Origin: Collinsella sp.
GTDB taxonomy: Bacteria > Actinomycetota > Coriobacteriia > Coriobacteriales > Coriobacteriaceae
NCBI GenBank assembly: GCA_031296755.1
Contig: JAUMMZ010000016.1
Location: 14,768 to 78,767, forward strand
Length of the DNA: 64,000 nucleotides
Direction: 5' to 3'
Position numbers and translations under genes: made by a program. Below are positions 23,529 to 30,448 of the stretch, piece after piece. The notes under the pieces are model-generated. The model saw nothing but the letters and a program-made list of their open reading frames with translations. It ran no database searches and had not been told where the DNA came from. Each line of letters starts with the position of its first letter. Position 1 is the first letter of the stretch.

Positions 23529-24953
23529 GTGGTCTTCGCCCCCCAGGGAAAACATACGCTGTCGCACCGCGTTTTTGTGACGATCTTTGTCTGCGCCATG
23601 GCGGTTATCGTGGCGTTTACGGTGCTGGGTGCGTTCTTTGTGCAAAACACCTTGGCGGATGCCACGAGTGCCAACCTGGCGCAAGAAACCGAGCTCATTG
23701 CTGCCGCCCTCGACGAGCAGCAGGAGCCCATCCCGTTCTTGCGTAGCCTCGATCGAGAGGACTTGCGCATCACGCTGATTAACAAGGATGGATCGGTTGC
23801 CTACGACAACGAGGCGCCGCCTTCCACACTGCCCAACCATGGCGATCGCCCCGAGGTCATCGAGGCCTTTGAGAGTGGTTCGGGTTCCGCGGAGCGCGCA
23901 AGCTCTACGCTCGACGAGATTATGCTGTATCGCGCCGTCGCCCTTGATAACGGCCAGGTTGTCCGCTTGGCGCAGGCCCAGCCTGGCGTTGCGGCGATTT
24001 TGCTGTCGATGGTGGCGCCGATGCTGCTTATCGCAGCAGCGGGTGCGGTACTCTCGTTTTTTATGGCGCGCCGCGAGTCCCGTGCCATCATCGCGCCTTT
24101 GCAAGAGGTGGATTTGGACCACCCACGCCGTAGCTATGAGCACGCCTATGCCGAGATGGTCCCCATGCTTGAGCGTATTGAGTCGCAGCGCCAGGAGCTC
24201 AAGCGCCAAATGGCGGTGCTGGCGGACAACGACCGTATGCGCCGCGAGTTCACGGCGAATATCACCCATGAGCTCAAGACGCCGCTTACGGCGATTTCGG
24301 GCTATGCCGAGCTCATCGCAAACGGCATGGTCGAGGGCGAGGGCGACCTGCGCAACTTTGGCGGTCGCATCTATCGTGAGGCGGGCCGCTTGGCAGCGCT
24401 TGTCAACGATATCCTTACGCTGTCTAACTTGGACGAGGCCGAGCGTGCAACTGAGGGCGAGGCGGTGCCCATTGGTTCCACGGAGCCTATTGAGCTCTCG
24501 CGTGCCATCTACGCGGTTGAGCAGCGTCTTGAACAGGTCGCCCGTCAGGCGAATGTGACGATAAGTCATGAGACCAAGCCTGTGGTCATCGAAGGCGTGT
24601 CGCGCTTGATTGACGAGCTCATCTATAATCTGGCGAGCAATGCCATCCGCTACAATCGACCCGGCGGTGCGGTTACGCTGCAGTGCGGCACCAACGACGA
24701 AGGCCATCCGTTCCTTGCGGTCGCCGACACGGGAATCGGTATCGCGCCTGAAGAACAGGGCAAGGTATTTGAGCGGTTCTATCGCGTGGACAAGAGTAGG
24801 TCCAAGGCGCGCGGCGGAACCGGTCTGGGGCTTGCAATTGTCAAGCATGCGGCCCTGTATCATCACGCCACGCTCGATCTGTCGAGCGAGTTGGGCGTGG
24901 GAACCACCATTACGGTGACGTTTCCCATACGGCAGGACGAGCCATTCGCATAG
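23529..24953 (+). CDS. Sensor histidine kinase, PhoR-like
   Basis: 474 residues, starting at GTG 23529, 3 bases after the regulator's stop; the ribosome site GGAGG lies within the regulator's end. Domains in order: membrane segment 1 (FVTIFVCAMAVIVAFTVLGA), an extracytoplasmic domain of about 130 residues, membrane segment 2 (MVAPMLLIAAAGAVLSFFMA), a short linker, the phosphoacceptor box FTANITHELKTPLTAISGYA and the ATPase domain with NLASNAIRYNRPGG, DTGIGIAPEEQG and GTGLGLAIVKHA. The extracytoplasmic domain is larger than in E. coli PhoR and more like Gram-positive PhoR. The gene is probably cotranscribed with pstB and its regulator. Confidence 0.88.
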   Translation: MVFAPQGKHTLSHRVFVTIFVCAMAVIVAFTVLGAFFVQNTLADATSANLAQETELIAAALDEQQEPIPFLRSLDREDLRITLINKDGSVAYDNEAPPSTLPNHGDRPEVIEAFESGSGSAERASSTLDEIMLYRAVALDNGQVVRLAQAQPGVAAILLSMVAPMLLIAAAGAVLSFFMARRESRAIIAPLQEVDLDHPRRSYEHAYAEMVPMLERIESQRQELKRQMAVLADNDRMRREFTANITHELKTPLTAISGYAELIANGMVEGEGDLRNFGGRIYREAGRLAALVNDILTLSNLDEAERATEGEAVPIGSTEPIELSRAIYAVEQRLEQVARQANVTISHETKPVVIEGVSRLIDELIYNLASNAIRYNRPGGAVTLQCGTNDEGHPFLAVADTGIGIAPEEQGKVFERFYRVDKSRSKARGGTGLGLAIVKHAALYHHATLDLSSELGVGTTITVTFPIRQDEPFA

Positions 24954-24978
24954 CGATACAACATAGATATTGATGCAG

Positions 24979-25007
24979 ACGCCGCATTTGACTTTCGGGT
25001 GCGGCGT
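24979..25007 (+). terminator. Hairpin after the PhoR-like gene
   Basis: Stem ACGCCGCA (24979-24986) / TGCGGCGT (25000-25007), then TGTTGTG. A plausible terminator with a poor T-tract. Confidence 0.5.
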
Positions 25008-25148
25008 TGTTGTGCAATTTTACGATTGCTTCCGACATTTTTACAGGAGAGCCTGTTTCTTATGTATAGAGTTTGGTCTCGGTAAAAAGATGCGATAACA
25101 TACGGACAGTTTTGTCAATCCGAACTGGGGAAATGAAAGGCAAGCTGC

Positions 25149-25805
25149 ATGACCCTTCTCGAACTGTTCCAGCTGCTGAAGAAGCACCTTCAGCTGGTCA
25201 TCACCCTTCCGGTGGTCTGCGCGATCGCCATGGGCATCGTGTCCTTCGTTGCGATGGACAACACCTATACCGCGACGACGAGCATGTACATTCTCGCCAA
25301 GACCGACGATAGCGGTCAGATGAGCTACAACGATCTCTCGGCGAGTCAGATGCTTTCCAACGATATCGCCACGCTGCTGGATAGCGATAGCGTTAAGAGC
25401 GGCGCAGCCAATGAACTGGGCCTCACCGATCTGGATGACTACAAGGTGTCTGTTTCCTCCGAGACCACCACGCGTGTCATTACGCTTTCGGTTACCGGCA
25501 CCGATGCCAAGGAGACGGCTAAGGTCGCAAAGGCCATGGCCAGCTCGGTGAGTACGGTCGCTCAGAACGTCGGCGCTGCCCAGAGCATCAACGTTATCGA
25601 CGAGGCTAAGACCCCCGAAGCCCCCAGCGGCCCCAAGCGCACGCTGTATATTGCCGTCGCGTTCCTCGCCGGTATCTTTATCGCAGTCGCCTATGTCGTT
25701 TTGGCAGACATGCTCAATACCCGCATCCGCGGTGCCGAAGAGGCAGAAGAGCTCCTGGGCATTCCCGTTGTTGGCCGAATTCCGGCTATGAAAGGTGGTA
25801 AATAG
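25149..25805 (+). CDS. Wzz/YveK-type chain-length determinant, BY-kinase activator
   Basis: 218 residues. Two membrane segments (LVITLPVVCAIAMGIVSFVA near the N-terminus and LYIAVAFLAGIFIAVAYVVL near the C-terminus) flank an extracytoplasmic coiled-coil/beta domain of about 125 residues, as in Wzz/CapA/YveK proteins. The C-terminal cytoplasmic tail (IPVVGRIPAMKGGK) is the segment that activates the separate tyrosine kinase in Gram-positive bacteria. The kinase gene follows after 2 bases. These proteins control polymer length in capsule or exopolysaccharide export, but no polymerase or glycosyltransferase gene is nearby. Confidence 0.88.
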   Translation: MTLLELFQLLKKHLQLVITLPVVCAIAMGIVSFVAMDNTYTATTSMYILAKTDDSGQMSYNDLSASQMLSNDIATLLDSDSVKSGAANELGLTDLDDYKVSVSSETTTRVITLSVTGTDAKETAKVAKAMASSVSTVAQNVGAAQSINVIDEAKTPEAPSGPKRTLYIAVAFLAGIFIAVAYVVLADMLNTRIRGAEEAEELLGIPVVGRIPAMKGGK

Positions 25806-25807
25806 GC

Positions 25808-26545
25808 ATGGCTAAGGCAAAGAACACCGACAAGCTCGTTGTACAGAATGCCGCCAAGACCCTTCTGGCCAACATCCGCTTTGCGAGCGTGGACGACCCC
25901 ATCCGCACCATCACCGTTACCTCCTCGATTCCCAACGAGGGCAAGTCTACGGTTTCCATTAACCTTGCTCAGGCAATCGCCACGAGCGGCAAGTCCGTGC
26001 TTCTGGTCGAGGCCGATATGCGCCGCAGGTCCCTTTCCGATATGCTCGGCGTTCGTTCGCGCGGCGGACTCTATGCGGTCCTTTCCGAGCAGATCTCCAT
26101 TGACCAGGCAATTGTCGAGACGGGTCAGAAGAACTTCTACTTCCTCGATGCCGAGCCGCATATTCCCAATCCTGCCGACATCATCGTCTCTCACCGCTTT
26201 GCCAAGCTGGTAAAGGCGCTGTCCGCCAAGTTCCAGTACGTCATCTTTGATGCTCCCCCGGTCGGCACCTTCATCGATGCTGCCGAGATTGCCAGCCTGA
26301 CCGACGGCACGCTGTTCGTGGTGCGTGAGGATTTCACCAAGCGCGAGGAGGCGCTCAACGCCATCGGTCAGCTTAAAAAGTCCGAGAAGGTCAAGCTCAT
26401 CGGTACCGTTATGAACTACTGCGAGACCGAGACCAGCGAGTACTACTACTCCTACTACACCAAGGACGGTAAGAAGGTGAAGAAGGGCTCCGACGATCAG
26501 GGGACTTCCAAAAAGGGCATCTTCACCAACCGAGCAAACGTTTAG
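25808..26545 (+). CDS. Bacterial tyrosine kinase (CpsD/CapB family)
   Basis: 245 residues. A P-loop BY-kinase: Walker A TSSIPNEGKSTVSINLAQA, Walker A' VLLVEADMRRRSL, Walker B YVIFDAPPVG. The C-terminal tail carries the tyrosine cluster (SEYYYSYYT) that is autophosphorylated in trans, followed by a basic stretch KKVKKGSDDQG. Cytoplasmic, activated by the Wzz-like protein encoded directly upstream and reversed by the PHP phosphatase encoded downstream. The trio is complete and tightly packed (2 and 17 bases apart). Confidence 0.92.
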   Translation: MAKAKNTDKLVVQNAAKTLLANIRFASVDDPIRTITVTSSIPNEGKSTVSINLAQAIATSGKSVLLVEADMRRRSLSDMLGVRSRGGLYAVLSEQISIDQAIVETGQKNFYFLDAEPHIPNPADIIVSHRFAKLVKALSAKFQYVIFDAPPVGTFIDAAEIASLTDGTLFVVREDFTKREEALNAIGQLKKSEKVKLIGTVMNYCETETSEYYYSYYTKDGKKVKKGSDDQGTSKKGIFTNRANV

Positions 26546-26562
26546 TTGATTAAGGCTGACCT

Positions 26563-27213
26563 ATGCGTGACATTCATTGCCATATCTTGCCGGGTGTAGA
26601 CGACGGCGCCGCCGATCTCGATGAGAGCTTGGCGATGCTCGAGGCTGCCAAGCGGGCTGGTGTAACCAGAATTGTTTGCACTCCTCACTGCCGTGATCCC
26701 TATTTTGATTACGACAAGATGTGGGATGCCTTTGAGCTGCTGCGCGATAACGCTGACGGTTTTCCGCTCCAGATGGGCTTCGAGGTCAACCATCGAAAGC
26801 TCGTTGAGCTTGGTATCGATGCCGCGGAGCACTTGCATTTCGATGGGACCAACGAGTTTCTGCTCGAGCTTTCGACGCATGCCGATGCGTATGCGTTTAG
26901 AGAGTACGAGAACACGATTTACGATTTGCAGTGCCGTGGCTACCAGGTGATCATCGCTCATCCTGAGCGCTATCGTGCGGTTCAAAAGGATGTAAGCGTG
27001 GCGGAGCGCCTGGTCGATATGGGCTGCAAGCTGCAGGCTTCGGCAGACTTTATTGCCGGCGGTCGCTTTGGTCGCGAGAAAAAGCCGGCACAGCGCCTGT
27101 TCGATCAGAACCTGTACAGCTTCATCGCGAGCGATGCCCATAACGTGGGTCATTACGATTGCCTGGCGAAGGCTCGCGCGAAGTTTAGCGTGCGCGGAGC
27201 TCATTTTCGCTAA
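26563..27213 (+). CDS. PHP-type tyrosine-protein phosphatase (CpsB/YwqE family)
   Basis: 216 residues. The PHP metal-binding motif starts the protein (DIHCHILPGVDDGAADLDES). Further His ligands are in VCTPHCRDPYF, the Glu in MGFEVNHR, the His in IIAHPERYR and the last pair in IASDAHNVGH. This Mn-dependent phosphatase dephosphorylates the BY-kinase tail. The start ATG 26563 lies 17 bases after the kinase stop. The C-terminus is shorter than in CpsB (about 243 residues) but the metal site is complete. Confidence 0.92.
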   Translation: MRDIHCHILPGVDDGAADLDESLAMLEAAKRAGVTRIVCTPHCRDPYFDYDKMWDAFELLRDNADGFPLQMGFEVNHRKLVELGIDAAEHLHFDGTNEFLLELSTHADAYAFREYENTIYDLQCRGYQVIIAHPERYRAVQKDVSVAERLVDMGCKLQASADFIAGGRFGREKKPAQRLFDQNLYSFIASDAHNVGHYDCLAKARAKFSVRGAHFR

Positions 27214-27252
27214 AATCTGTCCCTAACGTTCGCATTGAATGAAAGGGCAGCC

Positions 27253-27753
27253 ATGGATATCCAACTTAAGACGGGATGCTTTGATGACGCGGCGTTGGTG
27301 CGCCGCGTCGTTTTTATGGACGAGCAGGGCTACGAGAACGAGTTTGACGCTATCGACGAGGATCCGAACTGCATTCATGTGACGCTCTATGTAGACGGCG
27401 AGCTTGCCGGTTGCTCGCGCGTGTTTCCCGAAGAGCTTGAGCGTGCGGCTGACGCGGAGGCTCCGGTGTCGCCGGCGTGCGACTTGGACGAAGGCGTCGC
27501 GGCGGGGGAGACCTACATTATGGGGCGCGTGGCTGTGCTGCCGAGCATGCGCCGTCGCGGTCTGGCGAGCAAGATTGTCGAGGCCAGTGATACGCGCGCG
27601 CGTGATGCCGGCGCCAAGCTCATTAAGCTGCATGCGCAGGAATACGTGCTGCCGCTCTATGCCAAGGCGGGCTACACGCAGATTGCCCCGGTGGACTACG
27701 AAGACGAGGGCCAGCCCCATGCTTGGATGGCCAAGCGCGTAGATGGCAGATAG
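27253..27753 (+). CDS. GNAT family N-acetyltransferase
   Basis: 166 residues from ATG 27253, behind GAAAGGG. The acetyl-CoA loop is visible as YIMGRVAVLPSMRRRGLASK, followed by VEASDTRARDAGAKLIKLHA and YAKAGY, the usual GNAT motifs A and B. The N-terminus (FDDAALVRRVVFMDEQGYEN) resembles the YjcF/ElaA-like group of GNAT proteins whose substrates are unknown. It stands alone. After its stop, 27754-27955 holds short G-rich remnants (GGGACGTTCC and GGGGACACTCC) and the htpG promoter region with TATAAA near 27865. Confidence 0.88.
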   Translation: MDIQLKTGCFDDAALVRRVVFMDEQGYENEFDAIDEDPNCIHVTLYVDGELAGCSRVFPEELERAADAEAPVSPACDLDEGVAAGETYIMGRVAVLPSMRRRGLASKIVEASDTRARDAGAKLIKLHAQEYVLPLYAKAGYTQIAPVDYEDEGQPHAWMAKRVDGR

Positions 27754-27955
27754 GGACGTTCCTTTCCTGCCGGCAGTCGGGGACACTCCTTGGCAATTGG
27801 CGTATCAGAGCGTTTGGACATACAGTTTTTCGATTCCGTATGTATATATGCGCGCTAATGGGTTATAAAATCTAAGTCTGGACATAGCAGGTCTGCGATG
27901 CGGCTCGGGCAACCGGGCCGTTTTTGCGGACGGGGGTAGCGCGAAAGGACTGCAC

Positions 27956-29980
27956 ATGCGTCAATTTAAGACCGAGAGCAAAAAACTGCTCGACCTCATG
28001 ATCAACTCCATCTACACCAATAAGGAAATCTTCCTGCGCGAGCTTATCTCTAATGCGAGCGACGCCGTCGACAAGCTCAACTTTAAGAGCCTGCAGGACC
28101 CGAGTGTCAAACTCGACCAGGGCGACCTGGCTATTCGCGTCTCTTTTGATAAAGACGCCCGCACCATTACCATCTCGGATAACGGCATTGGCATGACCGC
28201 CGAGGAGCTCGAGCGCAATCTGGGCACCATCGCCCATTCCGGCTCCGAGGAGTTTAAGACCGAGAACGCCGAGCAACAGGGCTCCGATATCGACATCATC
28301 GGCCAGTTTGGCGTGGGCTTCTACTCCGCCTTTATGGTCGCCAGCCACGTAAAGGTCGTCAGCCGCGCTTATGGCGAGGACACCGCTCACGTGTGGGAGT
28401 CTGATGGTCTTGAGGGTTACACCATCGAAGACGGCGAGCGCGCCGAGCACGGCACCGATGTCATCCTGACGCTGCGCGAGAACGAGAAGCTCGACGCCGA
28501 CGGCGAGGCCGAGACCTACGATCGCTTCCTGACCGAGTGGGGCCTCAAGAGCCTGATTCAGCAGTACAGCAACTATGTGCGCTACCCGATTCAGATGATG
28601 GTGAGCAAGAGCCGCCAGAAACCCAAGCCCGAGGACGCCGGCGACGACTACAAGCCCGAGTACGAGGACTACCAGGAGCTCGAGACCATCAACTCCATGA
28701 CGCCGATCTGGAAAAAGCGCAGCTCCGACGTTGAGCAGAAGGATTACAACGAGTTCTACAAGTCCACGTTCCACGACTTTGACGATCCCGCGCGCACTAT
28801 CAGCTTCCATGCCGAGGGTACGCTTGAGTACGATGCGCTGCTGTTTGTGCCGGGTCGCGCCCCGTTCGATCTGTACAGCAAGGACTACGAGAAGGGCCTG
28901 GCGCTCTACAGTTCCAACGTGCTGATTATGGAGAAGTGCGACGACCTGCTGCCCGACTACTACAACTTTGTGCGCGGTGTCGTGGACTCTGCCGACGTGA
29001 CGCTCAACATCTCGCGTGAGACGCTGCAACAGAACCGTCAGCTCAAGGCCATTGCCAAGCGTGTCGAGAAGAAGATCACTGCCGATCTTGAGGACATGCG
29101 CGACAACGACCGCGAGGCATACGAGAAGTTCTTTGAGAACTTTGGTCGCGGTCTGAAGTACGGCATCTACTCGAGTTACGGCATGAAGGCCGACGAGCTC
29201 GCCGACCTGCTGCTGTTCTGGTCTGCCAAGGAGCAGAAGATGATCACCCTGGCCGAGTATGCCAAGGGCATGCCCGAGGATCAGAAGGCCATCTACTACG
29301 CCGCCGGCGACTCGCGTGAGCGCTTGGCCAAGATGCCCGTGGTAAAGGGCGTGCTCGAGCGCGGCTATGACGTGCTGTTGCTGACGCAGGATGTGGATGA
29401 GTTCACGTTCCAGGCTATGCGTGAGTACGTGGCCGCCGATATGCCCAAGATCTACGAGGACGACGCCGCCCGCGAGGCTGCCGAAAAGGCCGTTGCCGAC
29501 GGTGCCGAGCCCGAGGTCGAGGATCGTCACCTGGAGCTCAAGAACGTTGCGACTGGCGATCTTGATCTGGCGACCGAGGACGAGAAGAAGGAGGCCGAGG
29601 ACGCCACCAAGGAAAACGAGGACCTCTTTAGCGCTATGAAGGAGGCGCTCGGTGACAAGGTCGAGAAAGTTGCCGTCTCCGCGCGCCTGACCGATGCCCC
29701 CGCTTGCATCACCACCGAGGGTCCGCTTTCGCTCGAGATGGAGAAGGTGCTCCAGAAGGGGCCCGAGGGCGCGCCCGACGGCATGCCCAAGAGCCAGCGC
29801 GTGCTCGAGCTCAACGCCAAGCACCCGGTCTTTGACAAGCTTGTCGCTGCCCAGAAGGCAGGTGACGCCGACAAGATCAAGCAGTACTCCGGCCTGCTCT
29901 ACGATCAGGCCCTGCTGGTCGAGGGTATCCTCCCCGAGGACCCCGTTGCCTTCGCGGCGGCTGTTTGCAACTTGATGTAG
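27956..29980 (+). CDS. htpG: Chaperone protein HtpG (bacterial Hsp90)
   Basis: 674 residues, slightly longer than E. coli HtpG (624). The ATP-binding N-domain carries LRELISNASDAVDKL, DNGIGMTAEEL and GQFGVGFYSAF. The middle domain has NSMTPIWKK and FDLYSKDYEKGLALYSSNV with the NISRETLQQNR region. The C-terminal dimerisation domain has RVLELNAKHPVFDKL. The extra length is an acidic linker near residues 505-560 (AEPEVEDRHLELKN, TEDEKKEAEDATKENED). No CIRCE or HAIR-type heat-shock operator is visible upstream. A hairpin and a structured repeat follow directly. Confidence 0.96.
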   Translation: MRQFKTESKKLLDLMINSIYTNKEIFLRELISNASDAVDKLNFKSLQDPSVKLDQGDLAIRVSFDKDARTITISDNGIGMTAEELERNLGTIAHSGSEEFKTENAEQQGSDIDIIGQFGVGFYSAFMVASHVKVVSRAYGEDTAHVWESDGLEGYTIEDGERAEHGTDVILTLRENEKLDADGEAETYDRFLTEWGLKSLIQQYSNYVRYPIQMMVSKSRQKPKPEDAGDDYKPEYEDYQELETINSMTPIWKKRSSDVEQKDYNEFYKSTFHDFDDPARTISFHAEGTLEYDALLFVPGRAPFDLYSKDYEKGLALYSSNVLIMEKCDDLLPDYYNFVRGVVDSADVTLNISRETLQQNRQLKAIAKRVEKKITADLEDMRDNDREAYEKFFENFGRGLKYGIYSSYGMKADELADLLLFWSAKEQKMITLAEYAKGMPEDQKAIYYAAGDSRERLAKMPVVKGVLERGYDVLLLTQDVDEFTFQAMREYVAADMPKIYEDDAAREAAEKAVADGAEPEVEDRHLELKNVATGDLDLATEDEKKEAEDATKENEDLFSAMKEALGDKVEKVAVSARLTDAPACITTEGPLSLEMEKVLQKGPEGAPDGMPKSQRVLELNAKHPVFDKLVAAQKAGDADKIKQYSGLLYDQALLVEGILPEDPVAFAAAVCNLM

Positions 29981-30028
29981 TTAAGTAGTTACGCCTTTGG
30001 GTCCGCCGTTCTAACGAACCTATTGGTT

Positions 30029-30050
30029 CCGTCGTTCTAACGAACGACGG
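30029..30050 (+). terminator. Hairpin after htpG
   Basis: Stem CCGTCGTTC (30029-30037) / GAACGACGG (30042-30050), loop TAAC; no T-tract. A similar hairpin (35421-35444) precedes the second copy of the structured repeat. Confidence 0.5.
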
Positions 30051-30055
30051 GCCGG

Positions 30056-30171
30056 TCGACGCTGCAAACGCCCCTAAGCGGCAATCTGACGTTCAATCGT
30101 CGGTCGCGTACCAAAGTACGCTTCCCTCCTCTTTCACGTCACCTTGCTCGCTCAGGGGCGTTTTCGCTGAC
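30056..30171 (+). repeat. Structured 116-nt repeat, copy 1 (after htpG)
   Basis: Two conserved arms (30056-30097 and 30132-30171) recur at 35450-35566. The arms are imperfect inverted repeats of each other (AAACGCCCCTAAGCG against CGCTCAGGGGCGTTTT). The centre is a copy-specific hairpin GCGTAC/GTACGC (30106-30122). No ORF is conserved. It could be a small RNA, a 3' UTR element or a non-autonomous element. Confidence 0.75.
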
Positions 30172-30206
30172 TTATGCTCAACCTGCGACGCTTTCGTGGC
30201 CCTAAG

Positions 30207-30262
30207 TAGTCATCGGGGACGTTTTTGTTTGACTAGTCGTTTAAGGACGTCCCCAATGACTA
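30207..30262. repeat. Inverted repeat upstream of first YhgE gene
   Basis: TAGTCAT plus GGGGACGT (30207-30222) pairs with ACGTCCCC plus ATGACTA (30247-30262) around one C-A mismatch. The palindrome GACTAGTC lies in the loop. It lies about 190 bases before the start codon. A related fragment lies after the GNAT gene. Confidence 0.7.
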
Positions 30263-30448
30263 GTTGGGTTGCTAATTTGTGCAGGTTGTGGTTTTGCGAC
30301 CTGCTGAAATTAAAGATACTGTACAACTGTACGCTAACTCATCTTCGTAGTATATTGCTACCCGCAAAACTCGATACCATTGTGCGCCGAGACGCTAAAG
30401 CGCCTACGTACAATGGTTGTCGATAGTACGATTCGATTTAACGACAGG

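Noticed and set aside
27754..27955. CIRCE or similar heat-shock operator before htpG
   Set aside because: No inverted repeat of the CIRCE or HAIR type was found; only a plausible promoter and G-rich fragments.
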